A DNA stretch of 64,000 nt from Turnera subulata (taxonomy: Eukaryota > Streptophyta > Magnoliopsida > Malpighiales > Passifloraceae), in the NCBI GenBank assembly GCA_028386065.3, contig JAKUCV010005660.1, positions 13,186-77,185 on the forward strand. Reading direction: 5' to 3'. This document shows positions 20,689 through 33,658 of this stretch, one piece after another (positions within the stretch are counted from its first letter, which is position 1; each line of letters starts with the position of its first letter). The position numbers and the translations under genes are program-made. Below the pieces are notes generated by a model. It did no database searches, was not told the origin of the DNA, and was given only the letters and a program-made list of their open reading frames with translations.

Positions 20689-22876
20689 TCACTGAAGCTT
20701 TAAGAAAGCAATGAGAGGATCGTATATAACTTTGTTGGCATTCACAGCCAGCACGAAATCTGCATGAGCATAATTTTGTATGGTTTGAACCACAAGTTTA
20801 TCTTTGGGATGATCTTTCAGGATATCCAGCAAGGCCTGCACATCTTTCACATCAGAAAGAGCATCAGCCCCTCCATTACCAATGAAGAGGGCAACATCCT
20901 CTGGAATGTTTGCGATGTTATACTCTGGCGGTGTAGGCGTCCCGTAGTGTTTCTTGTTCTCGTCCTCATTACCGTAGTCATACATTGCCAAGGTTCCATT
21001 TATTACCACTGTTTCAGAAATTCAGAAATCAAGTCCATTTTCTTGAATGTCAAAGAAATTGAAGGGTCGAGCCATATGGATAAACTCACTCTGAGACATA
21101 TGGATCATGTTCTTGGATGATGTAGATTGAAGCGCTTGGAGTAATGCATCACCTAGTTTGTTAGTGTCCAGGCAGCAGTTAGGACCTAGAGACAAGGCAG
21201 CTTTACTAGTTAAAATAGAAGATAAAAACTCTGTCGAAAGAATTTAGTGACAGAAGAAACCAGAAACTTCAACAATACCTGTCAAAGCAGTCATTAAATC
21301 GCTGCAGTCAACCCCAGGTGTGTTGCAGATTTGACTGATAAGGGTGAGAGCGGGACTCCTGTTTATGGAAACATATTTGCACCAAAAGGTTTGGATGAGA
21401 TACGATATTTCTCTCATACATACTGCAAATATTCTTGCTTAGCTGAAACCATGTACACATCATGATAAACAACCACTTTCTAGGCCATGTATTTGGAATA
21501 CAAATATTGATTTTAAATTGGAATTTTATGAGATTTTCTTTCTCTACTCTGAGGAAACTGAGTGAAGAATTTGAGAGGTCAAGTTCATTTTCTTAGTATA
21601 AAAGTTCCAAGGACCTGTGTTTGTAGTGTGTAAAAGTACCATGCCAGAGTCTGAATATTACCCTGTAGGACCGAATTCACCAACACTTAGCCAGTATGGA
21701 ATCTATCAAAGAGACAACATTGAAACCTTGTTATGAATTCTGATCTAATTGCATAAAGAACATTGATTAAGGACTGTCACTTACATTACTGAGGATGAGA
21801 CCAGCTCCAACTTTTGCAATTGGAGATGTTGCCTGACCTAAGTAGGCAATTGGGCTAAGCGAGGCGACTGACCTCAACATGTTCAAAGACTGATCTTTGG
21901 AGAGAGCGGCGAAAGCAGTCACTGTTCCCTACAAAAGCACTTGGTTTTTTGCATCTCTTTCATGCCAGACAAGTAAACAGAATTCCGGGTACTAAATGAA
22001 GCAGCTGAAAATGTGAAGATACCAGTGAATGACCGACATAGTGCAGATTCTGTCCTGTTTGATCATGGACGTACTGGCATGTAGCAGGAATATCATAAGC
22101 TGCCAATTCATCCCATGACCAATCCCAGAAAGCCTAGAAAATTTGATCTAATGGTTAGAGAAGTCAATAGAAGAAGTGAAATTTTGAGCGAAAAGAAAAA
22201 TTGAAGGAAGTGAAAAAAATAACATCATAAAAGGAACAAGAGAAAAAGAGAAGAAACCTGGTCACTAGGTTTCAGCGATGTGTGACCAAGGCTAGATCGC
22301 GTTCCTCGTGCATTAGCAAGCCACACATCATATCCATTATCTGCCAAGATGAATGCCAGAGATTCTTCTGGAGATAATATTGCCCATATTGCTCCATCCT
22401 GCCACCCATATCATGACAAGGAAGAATCAGTCCCTTAATTAACCGGATAGAATGGCCGGGCATAGTTAAATGTTAATGAACAAATAATCATGCACCATTC
22501 CAAGACCGTGTTGTAGTAAAACGGGAGGCCCCTTTCCCGGATTCCCACCAGATTTTCCAGCTGGAATTCTCTGCATTCCCAGGATAAATCCGTCTTTCGT
22601 AGTTACCTGATACCAAATCAAAGCTCCATTAAACTGGTATAAAAAATCCATCTTATAAAGTAGGGTTTGCTCGTGATAGACTATTACAGTATGTTCTTCA
22701 CAAGTATAACCAAATGGCTCCACAATGGTTTTGCAAATACCATCACTGGCTGGTGGAGCTAATGCAGCAAGACTACTCTGACTCGTTGTGGCGAAAAACT
22801 GTGTTCTGGTTCCATATCCTGACTGACAGAGAAGAAAAAGTAGAAAGAATGAAGTTACTGTGTAGGTCATCTCCAT
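20689..22876 (-). CDS. Acid triacylglycerol lipase (lipase 2-like), copy D
   Basis: Nine exons: 22876-22688, 22606-22496, 22398-22258, 22133-22023, 21928-21785, 21702-21662, 21358-21279, 21185-21090 and 21008-20689. They encode 410 residues, starting MEMTYT with a strong signal peptide ([13 protein letters not shown]). The triad is complete: Ser183 in GHSLG, Asp353 in NGGAD, His386 in YAHADF. It is the most upstream gene of the array and the most diverged in exons 5-8. Exon 5 ends GLILSN where the others have FIAE or FVAE. Exon sizes 3-9 equal those of the other copies. Confidence 0.88.
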
Positions 22877-22911
22877 TTTTGGTGCTTCCAACTACGTTGC
22901 CGATATCTTCA

Positions 22912-22918
22912 GCAACTT
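22912..22918 (-). promoter_or_regulatory. Possible TATA box, lipase copy D
   Basis: CTATAAG on the minus strand lies about 40 bp before the ATG. It is weaker than the motif of copies A-C. Confidence 0.3.
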
Positions 22919-22919
22919 A

Positions 22920-23755
22920 TAGAAAACCTGGGGAGTATCAGTTAGAAGAAAGCATCTAGTGAGGCGGCTGCAGCTCAAGATGGTCCTAGAAAACAAACGA
23001 AACAGAAAAAGCTCTGCCAGTTTCTCACAAGAAATTCTATGCTTCAGGCGTTCAAGCCTGTGTAGAAGAACTACTGTTATTTTGGAGTGACACACTAGAC
23101 TTCAAGCTCTCACAAGAATTTCTAACCGTCTACTGTAACACTGGAGAAAATAATATTTTATGTTAAGCACTTCTCATATCCTCCTCTTCGATTGTGCTGT
23201 CTTCTAACAATGAGATTTATTCGATTGTGCTGTTATGTAGACGGTATTCTTCCGCCGTAACCAAGTTTTTAAATTTGCTCATAGCTCAGAAACTTGGAAA
23301 AGAATTAGAACAGCAAATACCAATTTCCGTGAGCAAGCGACCCATTGTCAGAACGAAACCGAGTTGTACAGTTTCACAAAAAAATAGAAACAAAAAGAAA
23401 GAACCAGGGGCACCCTTAGATTTCAAGTGGCTTCACAAAATATAGTTGCTTACTCCTGCAGTGTAGCAAAGGTGAAAACATTTGGCCCCTCTGCAGATTT
23501 CAATTCACAAGTTCAACTAGTACTGTGAAGCAAGGGGATTCAATATTATTCTTACTAGAAAACGAAAATACAAATGACCTACCTACTCGACTTCCAAAAA
23601 ATGCCAGAGGCAAGCTTGAGTTGGAATGTGAAGCTATATTAGCATTTTAATTTTTTACAGTACTTCCAAAACAAGCTAGTAAAAAAGAATGGATTGCTTA
23701 TGTAAATGGATGTGTTCCTTCCCTATCTACGATTTGGGCAGAGATGCTATGGCAC
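22920..23755. other. Intergenic DNA between lipase copy D and the membrane-protein gene
   Basis: Holds the lipase D promoter and the 3' flank of the gene ending at 23756. No coding or repeat structure is visible. Confidence 0.6.
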
Positions 23756-26486
23756 CTACTTATGCTGGCAAGACTGGTGGAGTTCTGCATGTTTATCTGT
23801 TGTAGAAGCATCTTTCTTAGTCTTTTCAGAGGTCTTCACATTAGTTTCAGTTGCTCGGGACCTTGCAGGCCGCTTTTTAAGAAATTGGAATTGCAAATCT
23901 CTGGGCTTTATTCGCCCCAACAATTGCCACCTTTTGGGTTTTACCAGCCCTAATAATTTCATCTGCTCCTTTCTAAACTTCCTATTTGTGTACCACCTTC
24001 CACCTCGCCAACCAAGGCCATACCTGCAATCCAGCAAAGGATTCAAGAAGAAATTAGAAAATTGAAGACAGGAAGTATAAGTGCTTACAGTTACTTGAAA
24101 CATATGCCTCACAAAAATGATTATTTTGAGTATCTTCATGCCCTATATACCATTTTCAACACTAATACAGATTTTACAATATTGAACAGAATAAGGGTAA
24201 ATGCATCCACTGATACACAGAAAACCCAATCAACGGGGTTGCTTTATATAACTGTGTTAGGTCAATTAACATGAATCCTTCTTTAGCCATTAATCTCTGG
24301 GCAAATCCACAGAACCATTTTGAATCATCTGCTTTTAGCTAGAGTAAATTCCCAGTTATAATGTCTTGATTTAAAAAAAATCCCAGTTATAATGTAAGTT
24401 ATATAAAATAAATTTTCCATTAAAAAATATCCATATTCAATTGCACAAATGATGGCATCAAGAATAGATGAACCTGAGCTAGTTTCAGTTAAAACCTCTT
24501 CCCAACAGGCCACAAAAGGGGTAAATTTGAGGGACTTGTTATGTGCCTGATAATAATTCCTCAACAAAAGGGGATGAGATTAAAATAGCTTTGTGCAGAA
24601 TGTATGCAAGATGATATCCAAGTCATCAACAATGACAAATACACAGAAAATTGATCAACATCCTACACATCAAAGAGGAATTACATTTTGCCTCCACGGT
24701 AAAGATATCTAAAAAAAACCAACATTTCAGGGTTTTAGTAGTACGCCACGAGAACAAAGTTCACAGACACTATGGAGCTTTGTTGCAAGTGAAATCATGA
24801 ACCTCCTGTGAACATATATTCTTAAACATGTATAATAAATTTAACTGATTTTAATTCTTCAGTGATATTTTACACTCTTCATTAATTTTCTACAATTCAG
24901 AGGCCGCATTAACAAAGTACTTAATCTTTTCAAGCATGATATGTGGCCAGGCAAGTTTACCATAATGGACTGGATGTCGTAGTGGTTTGGCCAGTGATGG
25001 ACCAAGGTGCATAGGAGTGAACTCAAAATTGTAAGAGATAATAGAACAAAAGATAAGTGACAGAAATATAAGGCAGCAGGAACACACCCAATAACAAATG
25101 TGGTTCCAGCAGTAGCAACGCAAGTGGCAACGCGGGAACTTCCAGGATCAACAATCTTTCTAAAATCTTCATGTTCCATATGATAATTGCTCTTCATCTG
25201 CCAGCAAAAAAAAAAAAGACATTTAAACAACAAATCATAACAAACTATAACAACAAAGTGAGACACACACACACACACACAGAGAGAGAGAGGGGGAGAG
25301 GACAAAAAGAATGAAGGAGAAGAGAAAGAGGACGTGAAACAATGTGCAAGAATATCCAGAGATCAGAAACAAAGTAATTCGTTCCTAGCAAGGGAAACAA
25401 GTAGTGGTCGAGCACGCTTTATCAGAACCGATCTTCTCCCATTCCTTAGAATCCGAATGACAGGAAAAGACCCCAATGTAACAATCAGTTTCATTTTCCC
25501 TTTTGAGAGAAGGAATGACCTGCTGAAATACCAATTCATTCTGCCATCAAGATAACTAATTATACCCCAAAAGGAACAGCCAGAGGTTAAGCTTTGGAAA
25601 TTCCAACTTCAACAAAGTGGAAGGGGGCCACTTTTATACGGGAATGCTATCACTCATTTTGCAATCAAAGACCCATAGCGTCCTGCCAAAGGAAAATTAT
25701 AGCTAATCATCCAGTATGGTCCTACTATAGCTAACCGCCAGCGCTGGTGAAATTCACTTGATCTGACCCATCATGACTACAAATGCTACAAAGCTACCAA
25801 GTAAGAACAAGGAGTATTGCAAGGACACTCACAGCATTTTCAATCGATGCAAGCCTTTGATCCACTCTTGAGTCACGGAGATGGCGTAAGGAGTACCCTG
25901 TATTATGAAGCATTAGAACTCCAAAGAATCAAAGAGGAAAAGCCAAAGAACTAAATCAATACAAAACTCACCAGCCCATGCCGTTACAAGCGATGCAATA
26001 GAAGTTCCAACTGTAAACACCACCTTATGCCTCTCAAACGTATCCTGAAACAACAAACATTAAACAAAAAACATTTAATGATGTAAATGGAACAGAAGGC
26101 AACCACTTTAATCAAACAAGCAAAACTGCACAAACCCACCAAAGAATTCCGCTTTTCTATTAAAAACTACATACACATACATATCCAGATCAACCTATCA
26201 GACAGGAAGCAGCAAATTCCAATAATCCCCGACTCCAGAACTAGACATTGAACAGTATATTAAGGAGGAAACCCCCGACGACAAATAAGGAAAACTGGAT
26301 GATACCCATAAATGAAAATCCCACATACGAGCACAGAAAAAAGGGAGGGGTAAAAAAAAAGAATCTAACCTTGGTAGAGAAAAAGGTGTCCTGAATAGCA
26401 ACCCATGACCTAGAAGTTTTCTTCTTCAAATTGGACAACGCCACGGAACCCAAAAGAGAGGCCCCTCTGCTCCTCAGTCGCTGCAT
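23756..26486 (-). CDS. Small conserved plant membrane protein, probably mitochondrial
   Basis: Five exons: 26486-26370, 26044-25972, 25897-25833, 25197-25088 and 24023-23756, all GT-AG. They encode 210 residues. The N-terminus is basic, Ser-rich and free of acidic residues (MQRLRSRGASLLGS...SRSW), as in mitochondrial presequences. Two hydrophobic spans follow: about 47-67 (VVFTVGTSIASVATAWAGYSL) and 108-127 (VATCVATAGTTFVIGYGLGW). A charged stretch with RVDQRLASIENAMK between them may form a short helix. The C-terminal 80 residues are strongly basic and hydrophilic. I recall similar uncharacterised proteins in other plants but cannot assign a function. Intron 3 carries a (CA)n(GA)n microsatellite. 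Confidence 0.75.
25265..25293. repeat. (CA)n(GA)n microsatellite
   Basis: About ten CA units run into about six GA units inside intron 3 of the membrane-protein gene. Confidence 0.9.
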
Positions 26487-29146
26487 ACTCTTAATGCATT
26501 CTAATCGCCGCTCAGTTGAGGTGGCGCCGCCGGAGCTGTGGGTTTCCTACGAAGATTATAAGGGAACCAAACAGGGGTGTGTCTCCTTCTTAGGAGGGAA
26601 AATGCCTTGGGGAAGGGGCTGGAACCTGGGCTTGCGCCTTGGTGGTAGCCTAATATTGTGATTCCCTCTTTTTTCAAAAAAAAAAAATGGAAAAGCTTTT
26701 TTTATTGAAGCTTTTTTTTTTCTAAAAAGTCTTTATTATGTCCCAATATAATTTGTTTACTAATTTCTTTTAGAGTTAATATTTTTTACTAATTAATCAG
26801 CAATCAAGTTTATTGTGAAGCACCGGTTATAACCTACAAATCTAAAACTTGAAGTACTTGAAAAAAAAAAAAATAAGTGCTGGTAACACCCTGTAGATTT
26901 TTTTGCGCCTGTAACACCCTGTAGATGTACCTACATATTGGTAGTGTTTGATTCATAAAATTTTACTTTGTTTATCACCATAGGTTAGAATATTACATGT
27001 TCCATCCGATTTATATTTTGACCAGTTTTAACTTTCAAGTACAAAGACATTGTACGTTTCAACACAGTATACTGTACTGTATCTCATCAACAGTAGAACA
27101 TCGGTCAAAAGACAAATCTAATTACTTGATGAGTTTGAAGCCAATATAGTGTAGCTTGGGGGTTTGTTAAGGTACTTTCTTGCTTGAAAAAAGGAATCTA
27201 GTTGCTACGATCTAACGATATTAGCTTAGTTCACCCCAAAAGGAAAGGTTGTTTTACCAAGGGAGAAACCTGAATTCTCGATGTAACGTTTCTTCCCTTT
27301 CCTCCCTTATATTGTGGACGGTGAGAATCAAGAATATGACTGCTCACTTACAAGCAAGAGGACGGCAGGAATATACCTAAGAATGTAACGAAATAGCGCG
27401 TTTAGAAATTATATCGTTAGAGAGACAGACGCTAGTGGTGCATACTTCATATAATTCATAGTTCCTAATTAATGGAGTTAAATCCTCAAGTGCTAAAGGG
27501 CTAAAGGCAAGGCAACTGACATGATTATATAACATGATTGCCAAGATGACTTTGGAATCATTTTTGTTGTTCAATTAACATCTAGGCAGAATATCGTGTA
27601 AAGGTGCCCTCACCTTTCTTCATTTATAAGAAAAAGAAACTACAATAGCCCCTAATCATACATCTGGTTTGGGATTTCTGGATTCATTAATAGATCAGGA
27701 AACCAATTGTAAGTTTTGCTTAAGGAACGTAGTTACTTGAAAATTTGAAACTTTTGATGGAAGTTGACGGACGCAACCCAGGCGTTAGCAGCCATGCCTG
27801 CCTGGACAAGTTTGAGGAAAGAGTTGCAAACCGCAACTGGGCCAAAATGTAGCAGACTTCTTTTTTAATCAATAAATGTAGCATATAACTCTAAAAAGAT
27901 TGCAGCAAGTAGCCTTCATCTTATCCTGAATTCTGGAACCACCCAATCTTTCATCCAAAAAATTATTAAAGCTGCACATACAGATGCCACAACTTGTAAT
28001 CCCTGAGGTATGAACTCCACATCTTAAGCCAGAAGCTACTATTGATATCTTCCGGTGCAAAACGTATTAAGTGTACACACAATGATAAGGGATATAAACC
28101 ATGTCCAATTAGAAGGATGATTCGTGTGTAGGGTATGCAAGCAAACACACCAAAGGTTGTTAACAGCAAGATAAAGAAACTTACTTGACTAAGACTAATG
28201 GTATGAAAGAATCCAAGAAAAATCATATTGCATCCAATAATAGACTGAAAGTTAGACACCCAAAACCTGTAACCACTACACCTCTCAGAACTTTGGGAAG
28301 AACCCACCCACCCTAAAATGAGACCAAGTTAAACTCACCCATACTTGCACGTCACAGGCAGATGCTTATGATTGGCCAAGGGAACCCTAAAGAGTGAACA
28401 AATGAAAGAATAAGAATACAAAGCCTTCACTTTAAAGGCCACTATAGCCACATTGACCTGCACAATTCCTCACCACCACACGTCCCACCAGGTTCAATCA
28501 CCCACTTAGACAATCTCATCTCATCTTTGTGTTTTCTTAGGAGAATGGAAGCCAAGAAAAATACTACTCTGAAGTCTCTAGAACCAGAAATTTTCAATAC
28601 CACACAATCATTCATGTTACATATTTCCTCTTAAACTAGGCAATATGAGTTAATAGTTCTGAAAACAAGATCAACAATTCTCAACCCTAAACAGAGCATG
28701 ATCTCTCATTACATCCCACCATTCTTATCCAAAACAACCATTGAAATAAACAGGCTCTAGTGCAGAAAAAGCAGATCATAATTAACAGAAATCACAAAGG
28801 GACTAAACACAATGGAACATGAAAGTGAACTATCATTCTCGTTAAATTAAGTTCATTGTTTTTGTACACAACTATAAAGAAGAAGGGTAAAAGGATGAGG
28901 TACATGACAGGACCAGATCCATTACCCGAAAGTTACAAAGATCTAGAGTAGTAATACAACAACACAGCATCTCAAATCGATTAGAATCACATCGAGTTAC
29001 TAATCTACACATAAATTTGTTTCAAATCATCACCAAATTCTTCTCATTTTAATTTGTGGGATAAATAAGATCCAGAAACAGCGATCACATAAAAAAACGG
29101 ATCAGAAAAAACCAAAAAAAAGAAAAAAAGAAGAAAAATTTAAACA
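26487..29146. other. Intergenic DNA, no supported gene
   Basis: Includes the promoter of the minus-strand gene at 26486 and the 3' flank of the ERF gene. Direct repeats of GTAACACCCTGTAGAT lie at 26884 and 26911. A 31-codon open frame starting ATG at 27757 is discussed in the findings. Nothing else stands out. Confidence 0.5.
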
Positions 29147-29806
29147 TTAGAGACACAAAGTCGTGGCTAGAACATCGTCAAAATCGTCTTCGTCCATCGG
29201 CGCCGGCAGATTAAGATCGAACGGCAGGAAGACACTCTTCCGGAAAGAAGAAGAAGACGCGTCCAGGATGCAATCGTTGTCGTCGACCACCGAAGACGAC
29301 GAATCGCAGTCGCTGTGACACTCATCCGGCGCCGGCGCCGGACGCTTCTTGTAAACCCTAGGAGCCGCAGGGGGCCGATTCGGCGACGGCCCGCTAAAGG
29401 ACTCCACGGTGCTGCTCATCCCGCTGCTGGTCGGCCTGTTGACGACCTCGATCTCATCGTCTCCCGAGACGCCGCCGCTTTGGCGGTGGTGGAGATTGTG
29501 GTGGTTGCCGTAGTGGATGTCGTTCTGGTGAGGCGACACCTGGGGAGGGAAGTTGGTCTTGGCCTTGGCTCCGCGGAGGGACAAGGCGGCGGCGTCGTAA
29601 GCGCGTGCGGCTTCCTCGGCGGAGTCAAAGGTGCCGAGCCAGACCCGGGTTTTCTTCCAGGGGTCTCTGATCTCGGCGGCGAACCGGCCCCACGGGCGTT
29701 TCCTAACGCCCCGGAACCTGATCTCTTTAGATTGGGATTTCGGGCCGGCCACGGCGGCGGTGGTGGGTAGATCCGTCGCTTTAGCGGTGTTTCTGCCGCG
29801 CCCCAT
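29147..29806 (-). CDS. AP2/ERF transcriptional repressor with EAR motif
   Basis: Intronless gene for 219 residues. One AP2/ERF domain covers about residues 29-87 ([18 protein letters not shown] ... WLGTF ... AARAYDAAA). Ala and Asp sit at the positions that define ERF rather than DREB proteins, predicting binding to GCC-box DNA. The C-terminus carries FDLNLPAP (DLNLP at 197-201), an EAR motif that recruits TOPLESS-type co-repressors, followed by an acidic tail. This places it with the class II / group VIII repressors (ERF3, ERF4, ERF7 relatives), nuclear regulators of ethylene and stress responses. GC content is far higher than the surroundings, as usual for these genes. The exact orthologue is not settled. 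Confidence 0.93.
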   Translation of the reverse strand: MGRGRNTAKATDLPTTAAVAGPKSQSKEIRFRGVRKRPWGRFAAEIRDPWKKTRVWLGTFDSAEEAARAYDAAALSLRGAKAKTNFPPQVSPHQNDIHYGNHHNLHHRQSGGVSGDDEIEVVNRPTSSGMSSTVESFSGPSPNRPPAAPRVYKKRPAPAPDECHSDCDSSSSVVDDNDCILDASSSSFRKSVFLPFDLNLPAPMDEDDFDDVLATTLCL

Positions 29807-32743
29807 GGGTGGTGGTTTGTGGTGGTGGGTTAGCTAAAGGTAGGGGAAAATATTGAAGGGGGATAGGGAAAAGGAGCTTTTGTTTTGAAGAGGGGGTAGG
29901 GGATATGGTGGGATTAATGGCTACCACACCACCTCCTCCTTGAAGGGTTTATTGTTGTTAATGGCACCTCCTCCATATTATCATATGGTGGGTGATAAGA
30001 GGGGGTGGAGTATGTGTACTGTATTGTAAAATTGTATGTGTGGGGGGTTTGTTTTTTTGCGTTTCCTTCCCTCGATTTCCTACTACTTTCCGCCTTTTTA
30101 TGTATCTAACCAGGAATCAGCATTCCGGGTTCTTTTTTTCTTTTTTCTTTTTTTTTTCCCCCTTGAGATGCTCTTTAACTTTTTTCCCTTTTCTTTTATT
30201 TTCTTTTTTAATTATTATGGAAAAAAATCATTGTTTAACTTGGCAAAATTAAGTGCAGGAATTGTGTGAGATGACCGACTTGCCCATGTAGTCCCCAAGC
30301 AAGAGTGTTGTGGTGGAAGGAACCAAAAAAAACACACACAACAAACACGAGGGAATTCCCAGTTTTGTTATGTTTTGCCACTTGCAAATAATGGTTTCTA
30401 ATTGAGAAATTATCAGGTTTTTAAGAAAACAAGTTAATCAAAATTTAATTTTCGCAAAATATATTTCCTTTTTATTTCTAGGAGATAGCGAGAGTAACTT
30501 TTATATATCACAACATAACATACTAAAGCTCTCTTAGTATTAAAAAAAAAAAAGAAAATCCAAAACGAATTGAGCATACAAAACAAAAGGGTGTGGCCTC
30601 AAACCTTGTAAAAATATAAAGACCAATCTGTTCCAACCTAAGCTCTAAAATTGTGTGACGGCAATTGCGTTCACAAATTTTTCCACAAAAAGAGGAAGTG
30701 CCAAGATAGAATACATAAAAAATATCTGATTTTACATTTCTAATATAAAAATTCCTAATTTAACCTTTATTGCATGATGTAAATCACATTTTTTAATTCA
30801 ATTTTGCATATCTTTATAAAAGCTGATTTTTTTTTATTTTTTCCATAATTTTTTTTTATGGACTAACATCGACAATTTTTCCATTTTTTCTTTCTCGAAT
30901 TGATCATGAAATATTAAAATTTTGAACCATGATTAGGGAGGAAATATTACAACACATACTCATTTTACTACCTTATAATTTATGATATGTGCATACTCGA
31001 TATGCCCCCAAGCTAGTGCCATTGCTAGTCACATATATTCCATTTTAAGATGATCCAAATAACCTTGCATTCTTTTCATGATATTTTTCTCAATATGAAA
31101 TGATTGTTGTTTAGGAGATGTATATACAAATTAGCTAGTAACTTACCCATATTTCATTTTACTTAAGGCATGCAAAAAAAAAAGAACTAATTGTTAAATA
31201 AAAAATAATATAAAAAAGTTAATTAACTGTATTAGACTAACATCTAAAAAAAATAATACTATTAGTCTCTTCAAAACAACTTTAAAAGAACCGAACTAGT
31301 CTTTTCTTTCTTGATATTCTTAATTTAATTGATTCTTTTTCTCATTGTAATATTGTTCATTCTCTACAAACAACAAATCAATTGTAACATGATTTCGCAA
31401 AATATTATTTAAATAAAGGTTTCTCTTAAGACCTTGATGTTCCCCTATTTATAACTCATTTGTGGTAGTATGATCTTTGTTCATGTTGATGAATGAAATT
31501 CATTCAAGGTTTCTGAAAAAAACATTAAAAAAATGATTTATTTCCTTAAAACACAAAAAAAAAACGGATGGAGTATTTGGGAAAAAAAAAGGGGACAAAA
31601 TAAGTGAAATGAGTTGAATGCAATTATAAGCAAACCACAAGGTTAAAACAGTACGGATAACTTTTTGCAAAATAAACGAAATAATGTGCAGAATTTGTTT
31701 CTTTTCCTTCACCTTTATTGAATTCTTTAATGCCCCTCAGCTACAACGAATAAAATCCGGACAGGTGTCGGCAAATAATGTGGTCAAGTCAATATGACCC
31801 AACTTTTTTTATTTTTCCAAGTTTGACTGCTAGCTTGGTATTGGATTGGTGGTGGTTTCCCCAAGGCATAATACTCCTCCTCCTCATTTTGGACTCGCGT
31901 TATTAAGCGTGTGTTTGCCCTCCCCCGTTTTTTGATTTTGACAATACCGTGACGTGTCACAAACCCATGGCCTTCCTTTTAATTTATTTTTTTGTTGTTG
32001 CGCATATTAGACCGACCTTGGTGAATATTCGTAGCTATATTCTCGTATTTTCTAAATTTTTTTTTTTCTTTTAATTACTAGTAACTCTCAATACTACAAA
32101 CTTTATAGGCAATACACAATTTATTATTGTCCCTCTAACCTAGTGTAATAGGCTAGTGCAATGGCAGTGTGGATTTAAGGGTGTTTTTAAAATTTTTGTA
32201 TTGCCTTTTCTTTTTAACTCAAAAGAAAAATGAAAGGCTATATAGAGGAGTCCATGGTTGATGGTCCAGGCAAGGCTGAAGGAAGATGGGGGCCTCTTTG
32301 TGTGCACAGCTTTGGGCTCTCTTGTTGCGGTAGGTGTGCTTTGGTGATAATTTGGGATGGGGATGGCGATGGTTCATGGTTGGTAAGCTAAAGCTTTTGC
32401 AGGTGGCAGAGGCGAAAACAGCAATGCTCCCCACTATTAGTTTCACCTAAATTAATAATTGGTAGGTGGTATATAGTTAATTCTGTAATGAAACCACGGT
32501 CTACTTCTGTACCTTTGGCACATTAATTTTAATTGTTTTTTGCCCTTTATTTGTTGTTTCTACGAGTAATTCTACGTTCTTTGTGTATTTAAATTAAACC
32601 TTGTTTTTTTTTCACCTCATCTATCTACGACCATAAATTATGAGAATGAATAACTGGAGTGGGGTGGGGGGAATATATTTAAAGTCACTTTTGAACTGAA
32701 AGCAAAGTTGGGAGACCAAAATTAACTATTTCTTCAAGGCAAT
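29807..32743. other. Promoter of the ERF gene and AT-rich intergenic DNA
   Basis: The first few hundred bases upstream of the ERF ATG are its promoter and leader. Beyond about 30.3 kb the DNA is AT-rich with many homopolymer runs. No gene, TIR pair or LTR could be identified. Confidence 0.5.
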
Positions 32744-32970
32744 AAAATTACGCGGGAGAGACACTGCTTTTAACTATGTGAACAATCCTCAAGTTCTTTG
32801 TCCGTAACACAACTGTATAAGCAACCTAAAATTACGCGGGAGAGACACTGCTTTTAACTATGTGAACAATCCTCAAGTTCTTTGTCCGTAACACAACTGT
32901 ATAAGCAACCTAAACTATGTGAACAATCCTTCAAGTTCTTTGTCCATAACACAACTGTATAAGCAACCTA
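32744..32970. repeat. Tandem repeat, 84-bp unit, 2.7 copies
   Basis: AAAATTACGCGGGAGAGACA starts at 32744 and 32828, a period of 84 bp. The first two copies are identical by eye. A third, shorter copy starting at CTATGTGAACAATCC (about 32914) has a few changes. It lies about 0.7 kb downstream of the CCCH gene. Confidence 0.9.
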
Positions 32971-33658
32971 TATGTAGCAGGTGATGTCTTGTAATGGAAA
33001 ACTCATCATTTGATTCTGGCCTTATGTGTTTTTTACCCAAAAGGCGACTCCTTTAAACCTTCTTTTTTTTTTTCTTTTTCTTTTTCTTCGGATGATCAAG
33101 TAGTAGTGGAAACTGAAGATACTTCACATTCCTTGGCTGATTTTTTTCTTGCCAAGAAATGTAGTTTTGTCATGTTGGTTAACGGTAGATGTGGTGATCA
33201 AAACCATTCACTCAATGGGGCATTAACTACCACCACAGAGATTGCGTGCATATGGTCCTGCCCCTAAGAGGAATCCCAAAGACCAAGTGAAATAAACATG
33301 TCTCAAGTGATTTTGCTGCATTAAACCATTGGTGTATATAAGCTTCTGAATTATTTTGACTCTCATTCTAGCCGGAAAACACCAACAGCGAGTACTGTGT
33401 AAATGAAGAGAATAATCTGGGGAATAAATATTACAAATTTTCACCTGCATTTTATTCACAACAAAAAATCCCTCCCGTGGCCCCCCAGCTTTTGCTCATT
33501 ACATTTGATTTCAAACAACCTATCACAGTCCGTAGAATCACAGGTGAAAGAGGGGGGCCAGGAGGCACAATTCACAAAAATCTCCTTTATAAACTTCCAA
33601 GTATTAAAAATGACAAAAAATTACAAACACAACAAAAAGGAGTCATTTGTGAATCACA
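32971..33658. other. Intergenic DNA downstream of the CCCH gene
   Basis: Probably holds the 3' UTR and polyadenylation region of the minus-strand CCCH gene. No independent gene is supported. Confidence 0.5.

Noticed and set aside
24859..25305. 148-codon frame overlapping exon 4 of the membrane-protein gene
   Set aside because: Exon 4 plus its intron read through; the spliced model keeps the conserved GYGLGW junction.
29315..29770. 151-codon plus-strand frame opposite the ERF gene
   Set aside because: Mirror frame of GC-rich AP2 coding sequence; the minus-strand frame carries the real domain.
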